A stretch of DNA of 38,345 nt from Treponema sp. (lineage in GTDB: Bacteria; Spirochaetota; Spirochaetia; Treponematales; Breznakiellaceae). Position 1 is the stretch's first letter; every line of letters starts with the position of its first letter. This document shows positions 6,592 through 14,162 of the stretch, one piece after another. Made by a program: the position numbers and the translations under genes. The stretch spans positions 1 to 38,345 of the forward strand of contig WQYB01000020.1 of the NCBI GenBank assembly GCA_009781475.1, written 5' to 3'. The notes under the pieces were generated by a model, which saw only the letters and a list, made by a program, of their open reading frames with translations, was not told the DNA's origin and ran no database searches.

Positions 6592-7473
6592 ATGAAAAAG
6601 ATAATTATTTTGTTAGTTTTTTTAATTTCAACAGGTTTGTTTGCGCAAGATTTTTCAGTATTTCATGATGAAAATGAAAGAACAAGGCATACCAGCGGAG
6701 AATTAAGTATTTTGAGTTTTTATGAAGGCTCCATATTTGAATTTTCAAGTATTTTTTCCAGCAATGCTTTAAGGATATTACTTGGAGAAGTGGATATTCT
6801 GGCATCACGCTGGGTGCAATTAGATATTTTTTCACTAGCTCAATTAGATAACCGCAACCTGAGACTTTTAAGAAACATGATCTACGCAAGGCATGGATTA
6901 CGTTTTAATTCAGCGGATTTAACATCATATTTCAGGCAATTTGATTGGTATAACCCAAGGTTAAATAATGTAGATAATTTATTAACTGATGTTGATAAAT
7001 GGCATATAGGATATATTCAGGCATATGAAAGTAGAAATGAAAATTTACCTAACATAACTTTAAATAACCCTATTGGTTTTTGGCATGATTCACCTGCAGT
7101 TGCTGCCTCTTATGGAGAAAGATTTATATTTCATCCAAATAATAGGCTAGAATTCTACTTTTCTAATATGCAAAATATGCCAATTGCTTCTCGCCTTAAT
7201 GGAACTTATTTAATAAGGGGAAATGTATTAATTTATTCTGTTACTGAAATATATTTTGTTATGAATAATGCTGATATAAGAAGATATACATGGGGAAATA
7301 GCTGGGTTAATAGTACAGAAAACAAATTAACTCTTGAAAGACCCATAATTTATAAATTTCCTGTTTCGGGTATTACAACAAGTACATTTGGTACTGATCG
7401 AACTCTTGAAACATTAGAAATAGGTGGTAGAAAATATTTCAAATTTTCTAATAATGTAAATTATGGTAGGTAA
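6592..7473 (+). CDS. Secreted YARHG-domain protein
   Basis: 293 residues from the ATG at 6592. This start is chosen because GGAGG lies six bases upstream and because MKKIIILLVFLISTGLFAQ is a textbook signal peptide with cleavage after FAQ; in-frame TTG 6538 is the -35 box and ATG 6580 would put charges ahead of the signal. The middle holds IYARHGLRFNSADLTSYF, the signature of the YARHG domain, followed by W-Y-N-P and a helix. The C-terminal 120 residues look like beta strands (GFWHDSP, RLEFYFSN, LNGTYLIRGN). YARHG proteins are exported, of unknown function. It has a higher GC content and a better SD than the other cassette genes, suggesting a different donor. Confidence 0.83.
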   Translation: MKKIIILLVFLISTGLFAQDFSVFHDENERTRHTSGELSILSFYEGSIFEFSSIFSSNALRILLGEVDILASRWVQLDIFSLAQLDNRNLRLLRNMIYARHGLRFNSADLTSYFRQFDWYNPRLNNVDNLLTDVDKWHIGYIQAYESRNENLPNITLNNPIGFWHDSPAVAASYGERFIFHPNNRLEFYFSNMQNMPIASRLNGTYLIRGNVLIYSVTEIYFVMNNADIRRYTWGNSWVNSTENKLTLERPIIYKFPVSGITTSTFGTDRTLETLEIGGRKYFKFSNNVNYGR

Positions 7474-7504
7474 AATCGTGAAAATAAATGTACACCCACA
7501 CTTC

Positions 7505-7665
7505 GCTTAAAAAAAATGTATATATACATCGCTTTAGCGGTGTATATAATAAATATCATAAAGCATGCGACTGTAGGGAGGTATATATTAAGAAGTTGCT
7601 TTCGTAATTTCAAAAGCCAGAGGAAGGCTCGAGCAAAAAAGCGTCGCCAATTTAAAATGTTAGGC
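7505..7665 (+). repeat. attC site 7 (161 bp)
   Basis: R'' is the degraded gcttaaa (7505-7511) and R' a good gttaggc (7659-7665). The left half matches sites 3 and 6 (cgctttagcggtgtatata, gactgtagggagg, aagttgctttcgtaa). The right half is diverged, with no atacaacc L' box. It is the last recognisable attC of the array. Confidence 0.72.
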
Positions 7666-7691
7666 GGAATAGCAAAAAATAGGAATTTCTA

Positions 7692-7720
7692 TTGACATTT
7701 ATATTTTTTTATTGTAAAAT
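7692..7720 (+). promoter_or_regulatory. Cassette 8 promoter
   Basis: TTGACA (7692-7697), 17-nt spacer and TAAAAT (7715-7720). The leader to the ATG at 7738 is about 11 nt and includes TTGGAG as a modest SD. Confidence 0.73.
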
Positions 7721-7737
7721 GTTATTTGGAGAATATT

Positions 7738-8430
7738 ATGTATAAAAAGATTTTTTTTGTTGTTATTTTTATGGGATTTTATTTTAATTTAATAGCTCAA
7801 AACTTTGTTTTAATAGATACTAATGATAGGAGGTTGCAGCAATATAATAATAATTTAATGAATTATTTTATAAGTAAAAATGAAAATATAGTACATGAAA
7901 CAATAGATGTCTATAGAAGAGCTTATCGAAACAATATTTTGGATGAAATTGATGTGATTGTAATTCATTTCTTTTATGGAATTAAAATCCATGATCATGA
8001 AAAATATGATCGTTACTTTTCTATAATAAAGCAAAGCAATATACAAAGGCTTTTAGGTCTATTTGAAATAATTGAAACATATGATCTTGAGTTACATTTA
8101 TTAAATCATAATGTTGTACCTCAATTAAATGATATTTATTGGACACTATATTTTTCATCTGAAAATACAAAATATTTAGATAGAATAATTGATTTTATAA
8201 ATAATTATAATAATGAAACTGAAGATTTATTTTCATATTTAACTGCACGAGCAGCGTTATTTTCATTTATGGCAAATATTAAAGTATATCCAACTGTTTT
8301 GGATTATATACAAAACACTTCTAATTTATCAAATGATTTAAAATATTATATTATAAATCAAACAATTGATCATTTAAATATGGAAACTGTAAATTATTTG
8401 AGAATACAAAGAGAAAACGGAATATGGTAA
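7738..8430 (+). CDS. Exported protein of unknown function, mostly helical
   Basis: 230 residues from ATG 7738; TTG at 7726 is in frame but belongs to the ribosome-binding region. MYKKIFFVVIFMGFYFNLIAQ is a signal peptide, probably cleaved after IAQ. The mature protein is helical, with DIYWTLYFSSENTKYLDRII near residue 135, a motif I associate with exported bacterial proteins of the D.YW..YF.SG..+Y+..I type, followed by a helical repeat-like C-terminus. No catalytic motif is apparent. It is the first gene of the terminal cassette and lies 53 nt before a small membrane-protein gene, likely in the same transcript. Confidence 0.75.
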   Translation: MYKKIFFVVIFMGFYFNLIAQNFVLIDTNDRRLQQYNNNLMNYFISKNENIVHETIDVYRRAYRNNILDEIDVIVIHFFYGIKIHDHEKYDRYFSIIKQSNIQRLLGLFEIIETYDLELHLLNHNVVPQLNDIYWTLYFSSENTKYLDRIIDFINNYNNETEDLFSYLTARAALFSFMANIKVYPTVLDYIQNTSNLSNDLKYYIINQTIDHLNMETVNYLRIQRENGIW

Positions 8431-8483
8431 TAATACAGAAGAAATAAATGATATATTTGTATTTATTAGAGAAATAAAAAATA

Positions 8484-8921
8484 ATGGAAAATGAAAAAAG
8501 GTTTTACATAAAATATCCCTTTAGGAATTATTATATATATATATTTATATTGTTATGTCAGCCAATACTTGTTATTTTATTTGAAGTTTTAGTTGGTACT
8601 ACTATATTTATAATAATTTGGGTAAATTTGGTTGTTTTATTTTTTGGTTATAATTTATTTAAAATGTTATTGGTAAATAAATTTAATCATTCATATTTTC
8701 AATTTAATAAAGAGGGAATTATTGGAGTTAATCCTTTTAATAGAATTTATAAATATTATTGGAATGATTATAATGGATATATTTTAATTGATAACATATT
8801 AATGATACAATTTAAGAATAAGAATATAAAAATAATAAATGATTTCTTAAAAAATGGAAATATTAATGATATAATTAAAATAATAGAAGAATATAAAATA
8901 GATATAGAATATAATAACTAA
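8484..8921 (+). CDS. Two-TM protein with a PH-like C-terminal domain
   Basis: 145 residues. Two transmembrane helices at about 16-37 and 39-62 are followed by a strand-rich part (YFQFNKEGIIG, YKYYWNDYNGYILIDNILMIQFKNK) that has the look of a bacterial PH-like domain, then a short helix pair ending in EYNN. The assignment of the fold is only by pattern. The stop TAA (8919-8921) overlaps by four bases the stop of the convergent radical SAM gene, so no attC fits after it. This is the junction between array and chromosome backbone. Confidence 0.72.
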   Translation: MENEKRFYIKYPFRNYYIYIFILLCQPILVILFEVLVGTTIFIIIWVNLVVLFFGYNLFKMLLVNKFNHSYFQFNKEGIIGVNPFNRIYKYYWNDYNGYILIDNILMIQFKNKNIKIINDFLKNGNINDIIKIIEEYKIDIEYNN

Positions 8922-9859
8922 CTATTTCCTGACCAAACCGGCACTGATAATTTCGATGGAAAAGGGTTAATCCGCCTAAAATCCGGAAGCCATTCTTTAC
9001 CTGTTACAAGTTCCTGGCAAAAGCCGTCTTCTATTGCGAATTCTTCAAGCCAGTTCATTACAGTTTCATAATCATTTTTATTTACATACCGCATCGGCGC
9101 TTTTCCTTTAATTCCTGGTATTGGTGTATATTGAGTCATAATTGAAAGCAAAGCGCGGTCTTTTGCGTTTTTTGCAAACCATTGTATAACTGCTTTTGTA
9201 GATTCAAGGAAACCGGGTAAAATTAAATGGCGGATAATTACATTTTCACCTGCGTTTTCAGGATATTTTTCATACACGATATCGATCATTTTTTTTATTG
9301 CCGCTTTTGCAACATCGGGATAATCGGGAGCGTTGGAAAACTTTGCAGAAATTTTACTGTCCAGTGTTTTTAAGTCGGGAAGAAAAATATCGACATGATC
9401 CTTTAATAAATCCAGAGCTTCAAGACTGTCGTACCCGGATGAATTCCAAAGAATCGGTATATTTAAACCTTTCTTTTTAGCAGCGTTAAATCCTTCGATG
9501 ATCCCTGGGACAGCATGGCTTCCCGTTACAATATTGATATTTTCCGCTCCATTGTCGCGCAATGCTAAACAAATGTCTGCAAACTCTTCTGCACTAACGA
9601 TTTTCCCGATTGGCGCTTCTTTATTTACACCTTGCGAAACCTGGTAATTTTGGCAAAAAACACAGCCTAAGTTACAACCGCTTATAAAAATTGTCCCGGA
9701 ACCCCCCGTTCCTATAAGCGGCGGTTCTTCTCCGCGATGGATTACCGCAGTGCCGATTTTTAAAACAGCGGTTTCTCCGCAGAAACCTGTTTCTCCGTTA
9801 AGTCTGTCAACTGCGCAATTTCTCGGACATATTGTGCAGGATTTATAAATGTCTTTCAT
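8918..9859 (-). CDS. Radical SAM protein, PflA-like (COG1313/PflX type)
   Basis: 313 residues. Near the N-terminus CTICPRNC and GFCG give a cysteine cluster, followed at about residue 60 by CNLGCVFCQNYQ, the CX3CX2C motif that binds the radical-SAM [4Fe-4S] cluster. The rest is a TIM-barrel-like sequence with NIVTGSHAVPGI and an LPDLKTLDSKISAKFS segment. This matches the pyruvate formate-lyase-activase-like proteins, whose substrate is generally unknown. It stands alone on the - strand, tail-to-tail with the last cassette gene and divergent from the fab operon. No pflB-like partner is in the window. It is the first gene with backbone-like base composition. Confidence 0.87.
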   Translation of the reverse strand: MKDIYKSCTICPRNCAVDRLNGETGFCGETAVLKIGTAVIHRGEEPPLIGTGGSGTIFISGCNLGCVFCQNYQVSQGVNKEAPIGKIVSAEEFADICLALRDNGAENINIVTGSHAVPGIIEGFNAAKKKGLNIPILWNSSGYDSLEALDLLKDHVDIFLPDLKTLDSKISAKFSNAPDYPDVAKAAIKKMIDIVYEKYPENAGENVIIRHLILPGFLESTKAVIQWFAKNAKDRALLSIMTQYTPIPGIKGKAPMRYVNKNDYETVMNWLEEFAIEDGFCQELVTGKEWLPDFRRINPFPSKLSVPVWSGNS

Positions 9860-10013
9860 GATTACCTGAATTATATCAAAAAATAATGCATAATATCCTT
9901 CCGCAACTCTAAAAATTAAACCAGTGTCTAAAGGGTATCTTGAACTTCAAGTAAGCCCGCTGTGACCTCTTGACATAATCAAGAAAATTATAAATACTGG
10001 GAGAATGACAAGC

Positions 10014-10041
10014 GTGACATTTATTGCGTTTTTGTCATAAT
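10014..10041 (+). promoter_or_regulatory. Putative promoter of the fab-acc operon, leaderless geometry
   Basis: GTGACA (10014-10019), 16-nt spacer and CATAAT (10036-10041), each five of six to consensus, ending six bases before the ATG of fabH at 10048. A second TTGACA at 9970-9975 has no good -10 partner. The spacing equals that in several cassettes. Confidence 0.5.
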
Positions 10042-10047
10042 AAAGAC

Positions 10048-11076
10048 ATGGCTATTGAAATTATTGGAACAGGAAGAGCTGTACCACCCAAAAGGGTTAG
10101 CAACGATGATTTAGCGGCTCATATTGACACCAGCGATGAATGGATCAGGTCTCATACAGGGATTGGAAACCGCCATATCGCCGATGAATCGGTAGCTTGC
10201 AGCGATTTAGCAGCAGAAGCGGCAGAAAATGCCATTAAAATGACTGCCGAACGCAAAGGTGAGACAGTAGCTGCTGCCGCTGCTTCAATCGATATCATTA
10301 TTTTGGCGACAGCTACAGCCGATTTTTTCGGCACTCCGTCTACAGCTTGTGTTGTGCAAAGCAAGATTGGAGCGCTCAATGCGATGGCTATGGACATCAC
10401 GGCAGGCTGTACCGGTTTTGTTTACGGTCTTGAAACTGCATCAGGGCTTTTAAATGTAAACCCGCTGCGTAAAAGAGCGCTTGTAATCGGAGCCGAGGTT
10501 CTTAGCAAGATGACAAACTGGGACGACAGGGGAACTTGTGTTCTGTTTGGCGATGGCGCAGGAGCTGTTATAATAGAAAAGACTTTTGATAATTGTAAAA
10601 ACGGTTTACTTCATAGTCTTTTATATGCCGACGGCTCGGGTAATGAAAGCCTTGTGATGCGCCGCGGAGGAACGAGAAATCCCTTTAAAAAGGGTGAAGT
10701 AATTGATACCGGTATTTGCATCGAAATGAACGGGCAGGAAGTGTACAATTTTGCTGTAAAGGCAATTACTGATATACTTGATGCTTTAATGAAAACAAAA
10801 ATTGAGGGTTTGGGTGATATCAACATCGAGCGGATTGCAAAGATTATCCCTCATCAGGCAAATGCAAGGATAGTGCAAGCTGCTGCAAAAAGATTGCGTA
10901 TTCCGATTGAAAAGTTCTACTTGAACATCGAAGAATATGCCAATACATCATCGGCGACAATTCCGATTGCGTTGGATGAATTAAACCGAAGCGGTCAGCT
11001 TAATAAAGGTGATTTGATTTTAACTGTAGGATTTGGCGGAGGTCTTACCTACGGCGGTAATATTATAATATGGTAG
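10048..11076 (+). CDS. fabH: Beta-ketoacyl-ACP synthase III
   Basis: 342 residues from the ATG at 10048, chosen because MAIEIIGTGRAVP is the normal FabH start; in-frame TTG 10024 would add eight residues with no support. FabH condenses acetyl-CoA with malonyl-ACP to begin each fatty acid chain. The catalytic triad is complete: Cys121 in ITAGCTGF, His in IIPHQANARI and Asn in EEYANTSSATIP. GFGGGLTYG closes the fold. A run GETVAAAAAS around residue 75 is a small insertion relative to the E. coli enzyme. It is the first gene of the fatty acid operon, 23 nt before fabD. Confidence 0.95.
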   Translation: MAIEIIGTGRAVPPKRVSNDDLAAHIDTSDEWIRSHTGIGNRHIADESVACSDLAAEAAENAIKMTAERKGETVAAAAASIDIIILATATADFFGTPSTACVVQSKIGALNAMAMDITAGCTGFVYGLETASGLLNVNPLRKRALVIGAEVLSKMTNWDDRGTCVLFGDGAGAVIIEKTFDNCKNGLLHSLLYADGSGNESLVMRRGGTRNPFKKGEVIDTGICIEMNGQEVYNFAVKAITDILDALMKTKIEGLGDINIERIAKIIPHQANARIVQAAAKRLRIPIEKFYLNIEEYANTSSATIPIALDELNRSGQLNKGDLILTVGFGGGLTYGGNIIIW

Positions 11077-11099
11077 AATATAATAGAAAATGAGGATTT

Positions 11100-12047
11100 A
11101 TGTATAAAAAGATAGCGTATTTATTTCCGGGACAGGGAGCGCAGTATTCAGGTATGGCGATGGATTTATTATCATCCGCTGCTGTAAGCTCTCTTTTTGA
11201 TACAGCTTCTGAAATACTTGGAAAGGATGTAAAAGAACTTTTACAATCCGATGCTGACACACTTAAACGAACCGATGTTTCACAGCCTGCGATAACAGTT
11301 GCCAATTTAGCGGCGGCAATTTTTCTTGGCGAAAAAGGTTATACCCCTTCTGTTTGCGCAGGGTTCAGCCTTGGCGAATATGCCGCGCTTGTGTCCGCCG
11401 GAATTATCGATACCGTTGATTGTATACGTCTTGTAAAAATAAGAGGCGAAGTCATGCAAAAAACCGCTGACAAGTTGCGCGGCGATGGTGATATTTCTGC
11501 AGCTCCCGGCATGGCTGCAGTTGTAGGTCTTGAACCTGCGCAAGTAGAGGCTTTAATCAGGCAGTGGAATGCTGACGGCTTAAATGATCTGTATGCAGCT
11601 AACATCAATTCATCAAAGCAGGTTGTTGTAAGCGGAACAGCCGCTGCGTTAGATGAAGCTCAGAACCGTTTTAAAGATGCCGGAGCAAAACGTGTTATAC
11701 GATTGCAGGTAGCAGGTCCTTTTCATTCGCCTCTTATGGCAGATTCAATAACAGATTTTGTAAAAGTTCTTGAAACAGTAAACTTCCGCGATCCTGCGAT
11801 AACAATACTTTCCAATGTTACAGGTAAAAAGATTTGCTCAGGGGCAGAAGCAAAAAAACTTGCAGTACAGCAAATAACTTGTCCTGTCCGCTGGGTTGAT
11901 GAAGAAGCCGCAATCGCAGAATGCGCAGTAGATGTTTGTTTTGAAGTTGGTCCCGGTAAAGTTTTACAGGGTTTATGGAAAGACACAGGAAGTGAAATAC
12001 CGGTATTTGGAGCCGGAACAAAGGAAGAAATATTAAACTTGAATTAA
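11100..12047 (+). CDS. fabD: Malonyl-CoA:ACP transacylase
   Basis: 315 residues, full length. FabD moves malonyl from CoA to ACP to supply the elongation cycle. LFPGQGAQYSGM opens the protein, the nucleophile serine is in GFSLGEY, the catalytic histidine in GPFHSPLM, and the substrate arginine follows at VKIRGEVMQ. The usual GHSLGE motif is GFSLGE here, with Phe in place of the His before the serine; the rest is intact, so activity is likely. The gene has gagga about seven bases before the ATG. Confidence 0.94.
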   Translation: MYKKIAYLFPGQGAQYSGMAMDLLSSAAVSSLFDTASEILGKDVKELLQSDADTLKRTDVSQPAITVANLAAAIFLGEKGYTPSVCAGFSLGEYAALVSAGIIDTVDCIRLVKIRGEVMQKTADKLRGDGDISAAPGMAAVVGLEPAQVEALIRQWNADGLNDLYAANINSSKQVVVSGTAAALDEAQNRFKDAGAKRVIRLQVAGPFHSPLMADSITDFVKVLETVNFRDPAITILSNVTGKKICSGAEAKKLAVQQITCPVRWVDEEAAIAECAVDVCFEVGPGKVLQGLWKDTGSEIPVFGAGTKEEILNLN

Positions 12048-12068
12048 TAAAATGAACCATGTCTTTTC

Positions 12069-12092
12069 GTTCGTGTGCGAACTGAAGGTTCG
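12069..12092 (+). other. Tandem complementary pentamers between fabD and fabG
   Basis: GTTCG (12069-12073), CGAAC (12078-12082) and GTTCG (12088-12092) allow two mutually exclusive short hairpins that share the middle arm. It lies in the 85-nt gap fabD-fabG, the widest gap in the operon, ahead of the SD aaggag at 12121. It could be a processing or attenuation element, or chance. Confidence 0.3.
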
Positions 12093-12132
12093 AATTCGTG
12101 GTAAAAAAAATTGAAAATGTAAGGAGAAAGTT

Positions 12133-12867
12133 GTGAGACTGGAAGGAAAAAAAGTTTTAATTACAGGCGCATTAAGAGGAATCGGAAAAACAATTGCCGA
12201 TTTATTTATCGAAGAAGGCGCAGAAATTTGGGGATTAGATTACATGACCCCGGAAGATCTTAGCGCCAGAGTCGAAGCTGCAAAAGGAAAACTCCACTGG
12301 ATACAATTGGATCTTAGCGCTCTCGCTTCGATAGACGAAGTTATTGATAATGCTGTAAAAGATTCAGGCGGTTTTGATGTTCTTGTTAATAATGCAGGAA
12401 TCACAAAAGATAATCTTTCGTTTAGAATGTCCATTGATGAATGGCAAAAAGTTATCGACATAAATCTTTCTGCGGCGTTTTTTGTTGCGCGTTCTGTAGC
12501 AAGAGACATGATTAGAAAACGTTCAGGTTCGATAGTAAATATGGCAAGTGTTATCGGCATTCACGGTAACGGCGGACAGTCAAACTATGCTGCAAGTAAA
12601 GCAGGGTTAATTGCCGTAACAAAAAGTCTTGCAAACGAAGTAGCGTCACGCAGTGTACGTGTTAATGCGATTGCACCGGGTTATATCGAATCAGATATGA
12701 CAGCAGCAGTTCCGGAAGAAGCAAGAAAAAAAATGATGGATGTTATTCCTTTAAAACGTACAGGAAAGCAGGATGATGTTGCAAAAGCTGTGTTATTCTT
12801 TGCATCTGACGATTCTTCATATATTACAGGGCAGGTGCTTCCTGTAGACGGCGGAATGTTCTTCTAG
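12133..12867 (+). CDS. fabG: 3-oxoacyl-ACP reductase
   Basis: 244 residues, a short-chain dehydrogenase of the usual FabG length. It reduces 3-oxoacyl-ACP with NADPH. The nucleotide-binding glycine motif is TGALRGIG near residue 12, NNAG follows at about 87, and the active site is Ser in NMASVIG and Tyr/Lys in SNYAASKAG. PGYIESDM and the C-terminal GQVLPVDGGMFF are typical. The start is GTG at 12133, seven bases after aaggag; no ATG is nearby. It is ten bases before fabF. Confidence 0.95.
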   Translation: MRLEGKKVLITGALRGIGKTIADLFIEEGAEIWGLDYMTPEDLSARVEAAKGKLHWIQLDLSALASIDEVIDNAVKDSGGFDVLVNNAGITKDNLSFRMSIDEWQKVIDINLSAAFFVARSVARDMIRKRSGSIVNMASVIGIHGNGGQSNYAASKAGLIAVTKSLANEVASRSVRVNAIAPGYIESDMTAAVPEEARKKMMDVIPLKRTGKQDDVAKAVLFFASDDSSYITGQVLPVDGGMFF

Positions 12868-12876
12868 GGGAAAAAA

Positions 12877-14145
12877 ATGAAAAAGAAAGTGGTAGTAACA
12901 GGAATGGGAGTTATTTGTCCCATTGGCAATAATGTCGAAGATTTTTGCGCAGCGTTAAAAGAAGGAAAAAGCGGCATCGGACAAATCACATGTTTTGATA
13001 CCACTGGTTTTGACGTAACAATAGCCGGTGAAGTAAAAGATTTTGATCCAACCTTATGGATGGATAAAAAAGACGCAAGAAAAATGGCGCGTTTTACCCA
13101 GCTTGCCGCAGCCGCAACAGCGCAAGCGTTAACTGACGCAGGTCTAATGGGCGAAGTTGATGCCGAAGGCAAAAGACCTGTTAAATGCGATGCCGAAAAA
13201 ACCGGTATTGTGATAGGAAACGGCATAGGCGGATTTGAAGTCGTACAGGAATCCATGAAAAAATTATTTGATAATGGTCCTAAACGAATGCTGCCTCTTA
13301 CAGTTCCCATGATGATTCCAAACGAAGCTGCCGGAAACATTTCGATGATGTTCGGCACTAAAGGTCCTGCATACACTCAGGTTACAGCATGTGCAGCAGG
13401 TACTGATGCTTTGGGGCAGGCGCTTGATTTAATACGCAGCGGAAGATGCGATGTTGTAATTTCCGGCGGAACAGAAGCGGCAATTACAGGGTTCTCTATA
13501 GGCGGTTTCCAAATGTTAAAAGCGCTTTCTACCAAACGCTGCGGTGAACCTACAAAAGCGTCCCGCCCGTTTGACGCCGACAGAGACGGCTTTGTAATCG
13601 GAGAAGGCTCCGGTATTTTAATACTTGAAAGCGAAGAACATGCAAAGGCACGCGGAGCGAAAATTCATGCGGAGCTTGCAGGTTACGGCGGAACAGCAGA
13701 TGCGTTTCACATAACATCACCAGACCCTACGGGAAATGGCGGCGCAAACGCAGTAAGAAAAGCTCTTGCGGACGCGGACATCAAACCCGAAGAAGTACAG
13801 TATTATAATGCGCACGGCACTTCAACAGAAATAAATGATCCTACAGAAACAAAAATGTTAAAAATCGCATTCGGCGATCATGCTTATAAAATGAAAGTAT
13901 CAAGTACCAAAGGTATGCACGGTCATTGTATTGCGGCAGCAGGCGGCGTTGAAGCTATCGCATGTATACTTGCAATGCGTGACGGATTTTATCCGCCTAC
14001 GATCAATCTGGATAATCCCGATCCTGAATGTGATTTGGATTATGTGCCAAACAAAGTTCAATACGGCGAAATAAATGTAGCAGCTTCAGGTTCGCTTGGT
14101 TTCGGCGGCCATAACGGCGTAGTTATTCTTAAAAAATATAAATAA
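12877..14145 (+). CDS. fabF: Beta-ketoacyl-ACP synthase II
   Basis: 422 residues, slightly longer than E. coli FabF. It carries out the repeated condensation of malonyl-ACP with the growing acyl-ACP. Catalytic Cys is in VTACAAGTDA, the first His in YNAHGTSTEIND and the second in KGMHGHCIAAAGG, where the usual form is KSMTGH; both histidines are present. GSLGFGGHNGVVIL is the expected end. It follows fabG by nine bases and lies 17 before fabZ, in the same operon. Confidence 0.95.
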   Translation: MKKKVVVTGMGVICPIGNNVEDFCAALKEGKSGIGQITCFDTTGFDVTIAGEVKDFDPTLWMDKKDARKMARFTQLAAAATAQALTDAGLMGEVDAEGKRPVKCDAEKTGIVIGNGIGGFEVVQESMKKLFDNGPKRMLPLTVPMMIPNEAAGNISMMFGTKGPAYTQVTACAAGTDALGQALDLIRSGRCDVVISGGTEAAITGFSIGGFQMLKALSTKRCGEPTKASRPFDADRDGFVIGEGSGILILESEEHAKARGAKIHAELAGYGGTADAFHITSPDPTGNGGANAVRKALADADIKPEEVQYYNAHGTSTEINDPTETKMLKIAFGDHAYKMKVSSTKGMHGHCIAAAGGVEAIACILAMRDGFYPPTINLDNPDPECDLDYVPNKVQYGEINVAASGSLGFGGHNGVVILKKYK

Positions 14146-14162
14146 AATATTCGGAGGACAAA

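Larger units (their letters stand above)
1..8921 (+). mobile_element. Integron gene-cassette array (chromosomal integron or CALIN), eight cassettes
   Basis: This AT-rich block holds genes on one strand only, and each gene or gene pair is followed by an imperfect palindromic element that starts RYYYAAC-like (acttaac, gcctaac, gcttaac) and ends GTTRRRY-like (gttaggc, gttaagt, gttatgt). That is the R''/R' architecture of integron attC sites. Cassettes, taking the G|TT crossover as the border, are: 1-416 (partial), 417-1021, 1022-2593, 2594-3510, 3511-4523, 4524-6504, 6505-7659, and 7660 to about 8921 without an attC. The first nine bases of cassettes 417, 1022 and 2594 are exact reverse complements of the R'' regions near their own 3' ends (889-897, 1634-1642, 3298-3306), as expected for excised circles. 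No integrase gene or attI is visible; they would be expected to the left. T. denticola is known to carry such an array. Confidence 0.87.

Noticed and set aside
310-7665. Repeated elements at intervals that could suggest a CRISPR array
   Set aside because: The repeats are 113-276 bp, differ in length, are separated by whole genes, and have integron R'/R'' ends. No short direct repeat with regular spacers exists.
9914-9932. A FapR-like operator ahead of the fab operon
   Set aside because: The stretch attaaaccagtgtctaa is only faintly palindromic, lies over 110 bases from fabH, and I know of no FapR in spirochaetes.
9970-9998. TTGACA at 9970 as the main fabH promoter
   Set aside because: No good -10 lies at 16-18 bases; TATAAA is only 13 away. 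GTGACA/CATAAT at 10014-10041 is a better pair.
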